A stretch of DNA of 64,000 nucleotides from Muricea muricata. Its lineage: Eukaryota; Cnidaria; Anthozoa; Malacalcyonacea; Plexauridae. Below the pieces are notes generated by a model, which was not told the DNA's origin, ran no database searches, and was given only the letters and a program-made list of their open reading frames with translations. The DNA lies in contig OY979717.1 in NCBI GenBank assembly GCA_963855995.1, positions 23,710,746-23,774,745 on the forward strand, given 5' to 3'. Below, one piece after another: positions 12,780-25,320 of this stretch (positions are counted from its first letter, which is position 1; every line of letters starts with the position of its first letter). Both the position numbers and the translations under genes were made by a program.

Positions 12780-14165
12780 AATGACATAGCCCTTTCCGGG
12801 CTAGTCAACGTCTTGCAGTAATTGTTGTTCTTCACAAGTTATGGGAGAGGCTTCCATTTACCAGAAAATACAGAGATCGTGTTACATCCTGTCAGCGCAT
12901 GATAACCGATGATAGCGTCTAGGAAATCATGTCCGCGTATAGCAGGTTAAGCTGTTTCACAAGATTATCTACAACAGCAGCGATTCCGATTATTCTACTT
13001 TGAGAGCCATGTCCTTTCTTTATGAAGCATTGTAGAGAAGAGATTTACTATGACCTACAAGAAGTACTAATTATCAGCATGAATGATGCATTTACGAGGC
13101 AGTCCATAAGGGTCTGCCAGGGAAGTGGCCCGAGAGGATATGTAAAGACTGCTTTCATATCGATTTTCTGGAACTGACCAAGTAACGCTATTTTTTTTAA
13201 ACAAAGCTCGATCCATCTGTAAACGAAGCAGAAGATCTTCTGCACAAACCTTTGTGACAGCCTTGAACGATTTGAGCTTCATTTTCTCGTAAGAGGGTCA
13301 AAGAAACCTTTAGATGGATTTGACAAACGTCGACTCGTTACAAAGTTTCTCATAGCAGCTTTGCTTTTTGTCTGGCTTTTAACAAGTCTTCCCGGACATC
13401 AGGATTTACTGTAATTCCTGTTGACAAGTTGACCAGATATTCAGCGTTCGACCACGGGATAGTGAAGACATTTTTTAGGTTATACAAGTATTCTAGATGG
13501 TTTTATTTGCTTCATTGCGACTAAATGGGTTATCTATGTTTATCTGAACGGAGAAATAGTACTTTTGAAATGACTTGTGCACATCAGTAGACGGTAAGCT
13601 ACGCATGTCGTTTAGAAAGGGGATCAAGCAGCGCGCGTAGTTGTGACGATCGTAGGCAAATGCCCAAGGGATGACTTCCGCAACTCAGGAAATGTAAAGC
13701 TCCCAGTCGCCAATTCTTGTTGAATAGATGAGACTTAAAACCAGTTCACACAAATGCAGGCACGACAACCAAAAACGTGCTAAATCAGTTCTCTTCTCCA
13801 TTGATATTCTTCACAAAGATACGGAATTCATTCTTCCATCTAGTAAATTCTGCACTGTCTAACTCTGCTTCGAACTCTTATAGACCAATGTTAATTTTAA
13901 GTTCCTCTATTTGATGTTTCTCTTCAGTAAGAATCAAATGCGTTATTCCCTCATAAGTGATCTTGTGGCGACAAATAGCTGGGTTGTAATGCTTGCCAGT
14001 TAAGCTTCTATCACACTGACACTTTGCTCTGGCCACATTTGATGGTAAAGACCTCTTAAACTTCCTTTTTGAAGGCGGTTTGTCGACTCTTGCTCTTGTC
14101 TTACAATTTCTCCTTTCTTTGTCAAGCAAGGATAGAATTAACGCGGAGCAATGTTCCTGATTCAC
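12780..14165 (-). pseudogene. Relic of a repeat-borne cnidarian-type ORF (HALTGCNT motif)
   Basis: Minus-strand translation gives coherent pieces broken by many stops and frameshifts: a Cys-rich segment with CQCDRSLTGKHYNP near 14000, a stretch at 13282-13048 (MKLKSFKAVTKVCAEDLLLR), and GYHALTGCNTISVFSGK at about 12917-12860. From memory, the HALTGC(D/N)T motif is common in multicopy proteins of cnidarians and sponges that behave as mobile-element genes; I cannot give a family name. The frame is too damaged to be functional. Neighbouring open frames at 14390-14786 on the same strand may be its upstream part. Confidence 0.45.
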
Positions 14166-15374
14166 TTAGAGTACTTTCTAAATTCTCGATGTTGTCAACT
14201 ATCATTAGAGCAGTACAGTAGATTGCTTCATCTCTTGCTGTTTCGCTTGTTTAGGGATCACGACGCGCTTTGCTTTTTGCTCATTGATAATATCCAACTC
14301 ACATTCTGTATTGACCTCTTCAACAAGGTCGTAGCTTACACCATAGCTTAGGTGGCCAAGACATGCTCACTTTATGATTTCTTACTTCATCATGTAAAAC
14401 CTTTGCTACCACAACTACCCATTCTTTGTCGTCTCGATTTGAGCATAACGATTTTATTCACTTTGTAACTTACATAATTGCCAAGCACTACAGTTGCCAT
14501 GTTGAATGTACACGGATATACCAACATTTTATTATCCTGATAAGAAACAAAGTGAAGCTCTTCAAACATACTTGAATGTTTACGAATACGATTCGCAAAA
14601 GCTAAATATTGTATCATATACAGATAGTAATTCATTGGAACTACAGTTTTCACTTCCACCTGGATTCCTCAAGTAGCCAATTTTCACAAAAGATTTATAC
14701 CACAAAGCATAGAACTTTGCTTCACTTGATATCAGATCTTTAGCACACTCATAGAAGTGCAGTTTTGTATATGTAATCGCACACATTCTTTAACCTTATC
14801 ATCAGCTAATATGCAATTTTTCCTTTGTTTTTGATTATATTTCGATTTGTTGAAATAAGATATTTTCACGACCGATATAAAGATAAATCTCACACAATTT
14901 ACTTCTATTAACTTATGACACAAGTTATTAGAATATTATTACATTATCACAAAAAATGACGTCATGGGTGACGCAAGAGAGACATCATTAAACATGTACA
15001 TACATGATGTACTTACTCAACCTTGTTAATACTTTTATTTGATAATCGCTAAATATAACAATCATTCATTACGCAAATGAATAACTTTAACATAGCCTTT
15101 GGTACAAGAACAATATGGCGGGTTCATGGCGCAAGATTATTTCACTTCAAATATCGATCTCAACATTAAAGCTTTCGTTCTACAATTGCCTTCATACCTT
15201 TTTTAAGTTTTTTATAAAAATCATATTTTAGATATTTACTTATTGTAATTAGGAATAAAATGCTATAAATGTAATTAAGAAAGTATCTATCGCCCCTTGC
15301 GCGCTTAGTACAGCATAATTTTACGCAATACAACCTTTGGAGTTAGCTGCATATACAAAACATTTATTACAACC

Positions 15375-18300
15375 TCAATATCCTTTACTCCAATCCACAG
15401 CATATTTTAATGGTTTTCCAGCTTTGTAAAGCTCAAAGTTCTTCACAAACACATCAACAACCTAAAGTAAGAAATTTGCCCCAGTTACATGGAGTAATAT
15501 ACTTCGTTGCTGTAGCAGCGGTGTCTTTATAGCTAGGTTTGCAGCATCACGATCATCAAGCTTGTGTGAATGATTTTCTGGCGGCAATTTCTACCGCATG
15601 CTTATGCAAGCGAGCACATTCAGTAACTTAGCACAGTACTTCTCTATGAAGTTGGACATTACGCAGTCTGCTCGCCATCTAAACAGCTCATGCAAAACAA
15701 TGAATACAGAATATAATTTAATTATAGTGGTGTTTTTGAGGCGTAACTGTCATAAAAATCTGCCTTGACATACGATTTATTGCCGAATATATTTCTTCTA
15801 ATCAGAAAAGAATATATACGTCAATCAGCCAAAAATATGTTGCCATAGGCTATTTTTATCCATTTTAAATGATTAATGAAGTCAAATTAATCTGACTGAG
15901 AGTTTAACCCTAGAGTACAGTGTACAATCATTCTAACGAGTTGTGATATTAGTCCTCACATTGGCCCTCTTTCGAAGTTGCTGGACACCAGCAGCGGACC
16001 TGCAACTCGTAGAAAGGAAAAAGACAGTCCTGTAAAGTATCCCTCTGACTCCATTATTAGGACCACAACGAATCTTTAGTCAAAGAAATTAACTCCTCAG
16101 CATAGAAAAATTATCATTAATGGAAATAGGCAAAAATGACTGCTGTGGCTCTAGACGACTCTTTCGAATTTACAGTGTAAACACACCAGGAGTGGTGGAA
16201 AATTCATAATTTGTACTTCACTTTCGATAAAATCCACAACCCGCTGCTTTTAAAATCATAAATCCGGTAACAATCAGCCTACTCCGACAAGTTTCAGTCT
16301 TGGTGATACGAAAACCTCCCTCCCCACTCCACCCTCGCTGTCTGAGATTAAGACGGTTAACCTAGAGAATTTCTATTTGGAACTACACACGATTACATTT
16401 CGGCGATCAGTCTTATCACTCTTGAGTAAAATACTTTGTTAATGTTCAAAATGACTCGCCAACCATAGGCCACACATTAAAACCGGGTTTCAAAACGTTT
16501 TCACTTCAACCGTATCGCGCCGAAAATTACATACTATTGTTGACGATTGGAATATTATTCGCTAATTTGAATAAAAAATAATATTGAATATGCGTTACTA
16601 TGGCGAGGAAAGTCCGCACGACCGACGCCTTATTGACAGTAAACATAATTTTACACACCATGTGAATGAATTTAATAATATTGTTTGAAAGATTGAATTC
16701 ACAAGGTGCCATAACTACCATATAGTATGATTGAAGTGCACTTTGAATTTGTGCAAAGTTGCTAGTTCTAGTACTCTCATGCATTCAATTTCACTAGAAA
16801 TCATGCCTCTACAGAACATGTTAAGACGCAATGAAAAATACTGTTTTTAAGGCATTAAATTGTACATTAACTTGTTTCTCGCAAGTCTGAAGTAATGATA
16901 GTGTGACTATAGTCTATATGGTACATTTTTCTATACAGTCGATTTCGCTCTAATATTCCGAACTTTTTGCGAAGTTCGTTGCAAAGTTCAAAAGTTCATT
17001 TCAGAATTCGCAAGGCGGTTCGTAAACAAAGGTTGTGATTGTCCCCTAAACTCGAAGGAGCCAATCACATGCCCAGTTTACAAAACCAGCTTGCAAATTC
17101 TGAAATTAACTTTTGAGCTTCGCAACGAAGTTCAGAATAATACAGTGAAAAGTTAGCTGAAATCAACGAAAGTATGTGGTTGCTCCTTTTCGTTTTAACA
17201 CGTATAGGGTCCATCATTATTGTTAAATAAGACTCCATTTACATGTTGCATTGGATCTGCGTGGTCAGTATCCTTGATCGCAATATCAAATTGAATAGTT
17301 TTAGAATTTCATAATAGCCATGGGTTTTTCCAGGAAAGATCTTTACCACACTCACAGTCTTAATTATCACAATTGAAAGGACATTTCCGTGACCATGTGT
17401 ATCTGGTACTGCTCAAACGGGGTCTAAAATAGTTATGGTACACCAATGGTGATATTACTACATGTGTAGATTAAAAGCTTGTAGCCACGTGGATAATGCA
17501 ACAATTTTGACAACGAGAGAAGGAAAATAAGGTCATTATTAGGCAACGGAATGAGCTAGTAAAATTCTTGTGGTCGCAAAAGTCCACATATAAAGAGAAA
17601 GGCCATCACGACAAAAACACCAAGATTGCTTACACGTGGTCTAATAGTAAAAGGTTAAATGTAGTCGACTTGATATTTTAGTCGACTCGATAAGATAAAT
17701 AATAATGTGGTTGCATTAAATGACAATGCTGAACTTTGAGCAGAGCTAAATTTAATAAGTAGGCTGGCAGTAGGTGTTGTTAGCAGATATCTACGAATAT
17801 AGCAGTGTTTTAAATACAATATGGTCTACTCTTACAGAGATAAAAGGCAAACTGAAAAACCTAGAAATTTTAATAATACTTGATGTACACCTTTCATCGC
17901 TGACAACAAAACTTGGGATAAACTCGTGAAAGTACATTGATTGGTTGTAGAATGAACAGCAAAATGTTCATCGCCTTGATGTATATTTGAAATGGAACTA
18001 AATCCGTGCTTACCCGATATTTTCTGAATATTTCTGTTGGTCTTCTGTTCGCTTTTTGTTCGCTTTGCTTGAGTTTGGACATGCGCAATCGGTGTTTATA
18101 TCTATTGCGCAATGCAACTAACAAACATCCGCTCAAGTTGAAAATCTAGATTTTTGTTGGCCATATATAGCTCGGACAAAGGTACAGGCACGAATCTACT
18201 GTGCTGCCCCTCTACGGTCGGTAGCAATTATATTTGCATAACAATTTATACCTGGCTTACTGTGGTCAATCCTGCAACGTGAGGAGTAATAGTAATGTCA

Positions 18301-21300
18301 GGATGAGTCCACAATGCACTATCTTTCGGCAATGGCTCTATTTCAAACACATCTAAAGCAGCGCCACCTATCCATTCATTATTTAATGCCCGCAGAATTT
18401 CCTCACCACGAATCACATCACCCCTACCAACGTTTATTAGCACGGTTTTCCTTTCTTTACAGCTTTCTAAAACACTCCCAGACAGCATTCCTTTTGTACT
18501 TGGTGTACTGGGTAGCACATTGCACAGGTAATCACACTGCTTCAAACATTCAGATAAATTTTCGACACCAAAACTTTCGTCGACGTAAGGAAATTTTGCG
18601 GCGGGTACTGTACGATGAATACTGTTAACAGTCATCTTCATAGACTTGCAGTATTTAGCGATTTCTTGGCCTATATCCCCAAAACCAAGAATCCCAATTG
18701 TCAGCTCAGAAAGATTCCGATAAGTCAAATCTGCCCAGTGAAGCCTATATACAAATAAAACTCTCTTGGGTGACTAGGTTTGGTGAACCTCTCGATAATC
18801 CAATAGATTGGCATTGTTCAACGAACACCTTCCGGGTTTATTTACTGCGATGTAAACTTATACCGGGACTAAATAGTTTTATATTGCTGCATTTAAATAT
18901 ACTCAGCGAATTTTTGGCGATTCTCTGGCCTATATTTCCAAATCCAATAATCCCAATTGCCAGCTCAGAAAGATTGCGGTAAGACAAAACTTCCTACAAA
19001 AGCCTATAAACAAAATTCTCTTAATTGGTAACAAGGCTTGGTCAACCTGAAGCTACTTTATCAGTAGCTTTTGTACAAATACGTTACATGAGATCAAACC
19101 CAGAATAAAGCTCAAATGACCCATGTTTGTCGGCGTACATCATTATATCATCGATGTATCAAAGAACGCCGCTATTTATATTTATATTAATTAATAATTC
19201 ATCAAGAAAACACAAAAGAAATGCATACATATTTAATCAATATCTGCAAATTGGACAAATATTTGCCCTGATTTACTTAAACTTTCTGTTTCATTTTCTG
19301 ACCAAATATCATTTATTTTTTTGAGATTACGAAAGAATACGAACGTTTCCATCCAGACATTTTATAACTACGATAAAAAATTTGCATCCAATCTGTATCT
19401 GATCTACAACCGGTCGCCTTTGGATCGCGTTAGTAAACCAGAAACAGATCGACTGCTCATGCTTTATCAATTACTCAGAAAAGGAAGCTGACTTCAACAC
19501 GGAAAAAAATACACTAGAAAAAGGATTCCAAGAAAAGGATGGCTGTTTTTTTTCAAAAGACAAGATTTTGGCTAAAGTGAAAACTGGATGTTGCATGAAA
19601 TGTTTTTGATTTTCCTATGACGATTCAATCACTTTTTCATACTGTTACTGTGAAAAAATTCATTATTCATGAACTGTGCATGGTAATGAATAGTTTGTAA
19701 TATCAATTTATCGAATTCTGGAGGTCTAATTGAACGAAAAAACATATTGAAATCACCAACAAAAAATTACCCTTTGAATGGATACTGCGATGTTTTACAG
19801 CTTAAAACGATGTTTTGAGCGTTAATTGCGATGTTTTAGAGCTTAAAATGATGTTTTGAGTGCTAAGATGATTGAGTTGAGCGCAATGACATAATGAAAT
19901 CACGGACCAAAACGATACTTTCTAAATGGAAATTTCTGATCTTACCAAGTCGGAAATCATGTTTTCGGCGCTCAAACTATCGAGATGAGCGAAATAACAT
20001 GTTGAAATGAGCGACCTAAAACTTTGAGTTCTTTCAAACTGAAAAAAATCGATCTTACATTCATTCAAATCACGTTTTAAACATTCTGGTTCAAATTTGA
20101 TTCAGATATGATTTAGATATTTAGATTTCCTGCTAGTTTTTTTGCTTTCCTTGTTTATGATTTTTTCTTTTTTTGCATTGCCCTTTGTTTGTATTGTAAC
20201 GTATTTTATACAACATAAACCTGTCGCAGATGGTGTAGCTTTCTCTATAATTTTGTTTAGGTGATTAATCAGTGATTAATATATTAGATTTACACCATCC
20301 TTCATCATTAAAATTTCAAAGGGTGCGTGTTGGTCTTCTGCTATTATCACTACAACTATTATCTCTGTCTGGCTCATTAACTGAGATAATGTTAATAGCA
20401 GATGGACAACATAAGCCCATTTATTCTATATATCTAATTGCAACTCTCTTCAGTATTTTCTAGTTTAGTTATTTGCTAATAAAATATTTGTATCATAACG
20501 ACAAATGTTTGTTTTGAGATGCGTGTTTTTGTTCTGCTGCATGAGCTAGTGTCTATTGTGACATGGTTGAAAGACATTTTATTAGCGTAAGTCTGTATTT
20601 CTAGACAATTAAAGAAGCCATGTTCTATTTCAAACAAATGATTTTCACAACAAAGCTATAACTTAATAGGCGTTATTGGCCTAAACTTACCATTCTTTCG
20701 ACTGCTGATGCCTTGTGGTAAGTGCAAACTTTCTCTCCCGTGCAATAATATGACCGACAACATACTCAGCAATGGGTGGCCCAAATACACCGGCAAATCT
20801 CGTCAGAACAAACGAAGGAGCTGGCTTATCTGGCAGCAAATGCTCAAATATTTCATTAACTCCTGCGAAGGTAGACTGCATCCATTTCAGTTTTGGCAAT
20901 TCATACACCCAATTCCAAATAGATGGAGGGTCAGCAATCAGGATCTCTAGGTCTTTCAAACGTTCCGCTGAAATATCTGTGATGAAACATTTTGGCAATG
21001 ATCAAGCATCATGACAAAACTAATACCAAACATTCATTTTTGATCTACGGGTTACCAACAGCACCAAAATCAAAACATTTCGATTTTGGCTAGCTAACAC
21101 ACTGTGTGAATATAATTTTGTGACTTTACGATATTCTCGTGCAATGCACGTAAGAAGTGCATTTTATCAGAATAGTTTCATCATGCACAGTAACTATTAT
21201 TATTGCCCACGCCGCCATCCCCAGTAGAGTTCGCAGCTAAATGCGCCGCCGTTAGGGCGTAACCTGAACTATAAACTTTTGGAGGGCGTAACTAAACTGC

Positions 21301-24300
21301 AAATGGTTGTAATAGAACCTGACTACTCACGGTTAACAACAGGCCTTTTGGGATCAATTAATGCATTTGGTATGCGCCTGGTGTCAGTAATAAATTTCGT
21401 CTAGTGAATTTGGAAATGAATGACAAGTTGGTCTCCAAAAGCAAACAGCCAGAGAGACTTTTTCAAAATAGAGCCGCGTGCTTTCCTGCAAAACGTTTGA
21501 GACTTCATTTGTTTTATCTGGAAACACAGATATGTTGTTGTCGCACGCGTAACTTAATTGTTATAGCTTGTCGCCAATCAAAACTTTTGCTTTAATTTTA
21601 ATCAATTTTTCACACTCAAACATTCCAATCACTAAAACATTGCATAGTCATACAAATAACATGTGACTGGAGAAAGGAACAGAACGTACGTCCCAATTGA
21701 CACCTGACCCCTAAACTATAATAAATAACCACATGCATAAATTAATTACAGTACACTAACAAATATATATGGTCCCTTAAACTCAACCGCTTGCTAACTG
21801 ATGCGATCTTGTTCGTCAAATTTCAATTTTGAACATTGCAATTGTTTTGAAGAGTGAATGTCCAATTAGCAGTCACCGAAAAAGCGAGCTATTGCAAAAT
21901 TATTGTTCGCTTAGGGCCAGGACTGGTCTGCTATTTGTTTACTTTCTTCCCGAGAAATGTTGTGGTTAAAAGCGTCGTGACTTCGACGAGAATTGGCGAA
22001 GAACTATTCGTGTGAAATTACATTTCCATAATGTCGCACGTATACGAATTTTTTTATATCGATTTTACTCATTGAGTTATTAATGCTAGCCTTATAAAAT
22101 AAGCAGGTGTTAGCCAGCCTATATAATTCTGTATAAATTCACGATACGAACGTTACATATATGAAGCACATATCAGACAAAAAGTCATTGTCTTTCAAGC
22201 ATGCCTTCAAACCGCAATGGTCTGTATTTCTGTCACTGCTCTCAAACATTACTATTCTAATTTATCCAAAATGGACTTAACATTAGCTTTCTGGCTTACA
22301 TCCTGAACTGAATAAGAGATTTAACAATTACTGATGATTCAAAATTCCAGGATTCACAGATACATGTACGCATAGCGTACCTATTTTTATCGTCGCTGTA
22401 ACTTAGTGGCACATGTAACTTGAAATATTTCCCTTATTTTCAAACATTTTGAAAATTTTTGTTCAATTAATATATCACTAATTAATATCACTATTAGAAG
22501 TCAAGTGTGCAAACTACAGTACTGGTATGAGAAAAGATCAGAAACAGGATGCAACGTACAATGTTGTGGGAAAAACAACAATGTCAACAATGTTGAGAAA
22601 CATTGGTGTTGTTTTCACTGATTTCATTTTGATTCAGGCTCTGTACATAATATTGTTGACAAACCAGATTGACCCAACCACAATGTTACTGTTGCATCCT
22701 ATTTTCAACAACTGACAGTTTTTGACCAATTACATTACAGCCAATGGTTAGTGGCAAAGTAGATAGCCATGCACTGCTGGCCTTCCATGAAATTGGCTCA
22801 TCTTTCATGGGAAATGAACCCTTTCCCTAAGTGGGCTCTCCTCCCCGTCTCATGCACAGCAGTATATCACTAGCTAACTCAATAGGTCATATTCATATTT
22901 TTTATTACTTATTGATATACGCATACTAGTACCAAAAATACCATTACATTAATTAGTGAGGCAAATTTCTGGAAAATATATGGTGGATTTCCTATTTTCG
23001 TAGTAGTGGTGGTGGTGGGGAGAAGGGGGGGGGGGGGCTTAGGGGGGGAGGAGGGTCCAGTTTTCAAGTACAAGCTCAATTTCAGCCAGATGACTAATAT
23101 TTACTTAAATGTCTTCTTAACTGGTGTTCCTGGTTTTGCATGGAGTGAAGTCCCACAAAAATATCATTCACACAACCAAAATGACATCCATAAATTTATG
23201 TCATGACAAAGATGCGCAGCATGGGGTTGAAAAATCCTTGGTCCAAAAAATACCTGGGTTCCTATTTCTTGTTACAAAAACCTAGGTAGGCTGGATTGCT
23301 CATGCATGGCCATAACAACAACAAAACCCAGGTCTAATTATATGAGCTAATTTTCAGTTTCCAGAATTGAACAGTGGTCATGATTGTATCTCAACATACA
23401 ATAGCACCCATAGCCTTTGTCATGCCACAAACTGGGTACGAAAAATTGCTGAAGGTGTTTGCAAACTTCAAAAACTTATAAATAATAGGCTGGATTGAAA
23501 GATATTGTAACACCGGTTAAAATGACGTTTTTTTTTGGTGTAAATAGCTTATATTAAACCAGCCTTGCCTATTTTATTAAGGCCCATCAGGAAGGAATAT
23601 ATCAGGGTAGGTGATTCAATTAGACAAAAAAATGTAGGCTGGAAACCAAAAACCCAGGTATTTTTTTGGCCTTCATTGGCATGCTGAGATGAGATTGCAC
23701 TCAGATCCCAGACTGGAAATTACAAGCTTGTCAGTATACAGCTATTTCAATTAAGGTTGTCTTTCCAACCAAAAGCACAAACTGTGAACTATGAGTGAGC
23801 AAGGGATGATCAATCATTGTTTATTTAGAGCCCTGATACTTAGAGAATTAGCTTTGTAGCAAGTAAACTTGCCATGATAATAATTCCATGTTTAGAGCTG
23901 AAAATAAACAATATTCCCTCAATCCCTTGCATGCTCATGCATAGTCTAAACTCTAAAGTTTATGCTTTTGGAAGGACATCTTGCCTTGAGTTTGACAAGA
24001 TTTAATAAGAGCGAAATGCAGTGATTGTAGAAATCACTTGCAGCCAATCAGAATTATTGCAAGTGATTGGCACATTTCATAGAATGTCTACAAGTTTAAA
24101 AGTCTCAGTCAAATGCTCTATTTATTAAAGCCTATTGGTTACTGCTTATAAAATACTGCGGTTTTACAATTGCTCACCTGCGTCTTTGATTTGAACAAAC
24201 GAAGCAGACGGACAGTGTTTTACCAATGCATCTATTAAGTTATCCGTTAAAAATTGTGAAACAATGCCCACAACTGACTTTGCAGACAGGCCATTCGTGG

Positions 24301-24304
24301 CCAT
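15375..24304 (-). CDS. D-2-hydroxyacid dehydrogenase, copy A, intact four-exon gene
   Basis: Exons (minus strand): 24304-24178, 20976-20691, 18744-18252 and 15461-15375. All borders have GT/AG, with phases 1, 2 and 0, and the joined frame is 993 nt, 330 residues plus TGA. The protein shows the D-isomer 2-hydroxyacid dehydrogenase layout: a substrate-domain N-terminus, then the NAD fold with GFGDIG (glycine motif GxGxxG at residues 158-163), Arg245 in NVGRGD, Glu274 in EPLP and His293 in TPHVAG. The Arg/Glu and Glu/His spacings are 29 and 19 residues, as in phosphoglycerate dehydrogenase. The end (VVDWSKGY-like) is conserved between copies. Family members reduce or oxidise 2-keto/2-hydroxy acids such as glyoxylate and hydroxypyruvate with NAD(P)H; the substrate is not predictable here. 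I chose the ATG at 24304 because the longer upstream frame runs into a MITE. Confidence 0.93.
15462..18251 (-). other. Intron 3 of dehydrogenase copy A
   Basis: A 2.8-kb intron between exons 3 and 4. Apart from the MITE at 16955-17138 I see only AT-rich DNA, with no second gene supported on either strand. Confidence 0.7.
16955..17138. mobile_element. 184-bp foldback MITE in intron 3 of copy A
   Basis: Imperfect inverted arms: the left begins ATTCCGAACTT and carries GTTCAAAAGTTCATTTCAG and TTCGCAAG; the right carries CTTGCAAATTCTGAAATTAAC and ends GTTCAGAAT. The trinucleotide AAT flanks both sides (16952-16954 and 17139-17141), which would fit a 3-bp TSD as in PIF/Harbinger elements, but three bases are weak evidence. 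A diverged relative (GTTTGTAAACAAAG ... CCAATCATATGC) lies near 34400-34510. Confidence 0.6.
18905..19003 (-). pseudogene. Orphan exon-3 fragment of the dehydrogenase
   Basis: In intron 2 of copy A the minus strand repeats the start of exon 3: a TATAG acceptor-like site, then VLSYRNLSEL and GIIGFGNIG, followed by loss of similarity after about 100 nt. The Trp codon found near the start in copies A and B is replaced by TAG. It resembles copy B here (EVLSYRN) as well as copy A. It is best read as the remnant of a further gene copy or a partial exon duplication; splicing it in would truncate the protein. Confidence 0.8.
19004..20690 (-). other. Intron 2 of dehydrogenase copy A, upstream part
   Basis: AT-rich intron with no supported gene. 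About 19780-20040 has loosely repeated phrases around GCGATGTTTTA/GATGTTTTGAG and ATGAGCG, a degenerate local repeat. Confidence 0.6.
20977..24177 (-). other. Intron 1 of dehydrogenase copy A
   Basis: A 3.2-kb intron. It contains G-rich low-complexity DNA at 23000-23055 and a stretch (about 23690-24177) that matches intron 1 of copy C near 5980-6366 and, more weakly, sequence near 33385-33440. I see no separate gene. Confidence 0.65.
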
Positions 24305-24364
24305 ATTTCTACTAGCCGTATTATTTACTTTTGTATAAGCCCTAAACTTCAGAAAACCAGCGCT

Positions 24365-24806
24365 GGCTAGAGTGCAGTTTAGCGGACACCAGTATGCCGC
24401 TGAAAGTGTTTGTAGGGATTGCAGGCTCACGTTAAGTATCTTTTTGTGGGAAAATACAAACTTTATTAAGAATAATATGCTAGAAATGACAATTAAACAA
24501 AATGATGTACATTTTATTTCATTTATTCACTATATATTTATTCACATTATATTTTTAGGTGTTGGGTCAGGGTTAGGGGCTAGGGTTAGGTTCAGGGTTA
24601 GGGATAGGGGTTAGGTTCAATATTTTATTTTGTACTAGAAAGTCCCTTAAATCGTGCTCATCGCTGCAACTTTTAACTATGTCTTCGAAAACGAGTGGCA
24701 TTTTAAAGTGCTAACTTAAATTTCCCGCCAAAAATGCCTCAGCGAGCTCGCATTATTTAGAAAACAAAAAGCGGCAAGTTGGTGTCCGCTAAACTGCACT
24801 AGCCCC
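24365..24806. mobile_element. 442-bp MITE beside the start of dehydrogenase copy A
   Basis: Inverted ends share TGCAGTTTAGCGGACACC (left near 24373, right complement ending near 24798). The 8-bp direct repeat CCAGCGCT flanks it at 24357-24364 and 24807-24814. It begins 61 bp upstream of the copy A start codon. Inside, 24556-24620 is a degenerate run of GGGTTAGG-type repeats resembling the telomere repeat TTAGGG. The 8-bp TSD fits hAT or P types. Confidence 0.83.
24556..24620 (+). repeat. Degenerate TTAGGG-like repeats
   Basis: About eight imperfect units of GGGTTAGG/GGGCTAGGG/GGGATAGGG in a row, inside the MITE upstream of dehydrogenase copy A. They may be an interstitial telomere-like tract or simply a minisatellite; the short length does not decide. 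Confidence 0.7.
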
Positions 24807-25320
24807 CCAGCGCTAAAATTCAAAGCAGTGCTGGAGTACGAACTAGAACGCAAAAAGTAACGCAGAAACAACGCCACCATGGTCAACTATAAATAAAACA
24901 AACCTACAATAAAAATACATCAACATAATTTTAAACCAAATTCCAGATACAATATGGTGACAACCGGAAACTTCATCTTATATGCATGAAAAGATCAGCA
25001 TATGCATGTTAGTTTCCATCGCGGTGATGGCGCCTCATAAGGATTTTATTTAGAAATTAACGGGGGGGGACTGGAAATATTGAATTTAAGCTTGGAAATG
25101 AGGTGACCCATCTAAGCAATAGGAACGAAATTTCCTTACCCTCCCTTTGGGTCTAGCATGAAACACCATGACCCTCCCCTCTATCATCAGATGATTTAAT
25201 ACAAAAGTTCAGTTTAGTTACACACACACATAAAACGTTTACACCATAAAACTCAATACATTTTCATTCTAAAATACGTTTATTTGACATTGTAACATAC
25301 AGCATTGGAGCATTGGAGCA

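Noticed and set aside
24305-24430. Upstream Met at 24430 as the start of dehydrogenase copy A
   Set aside because: The first 20 or so residues come from the MITE inserted at 24365-24806, and copies B and C start at the position matching 24304.
25029-25039. GGCGCCTCATA also ends the foldback element at 54686-54696
   Set aside because: The match stops after 11 bases and the following sequence differs, so I treat it as chance rather than shared termini.
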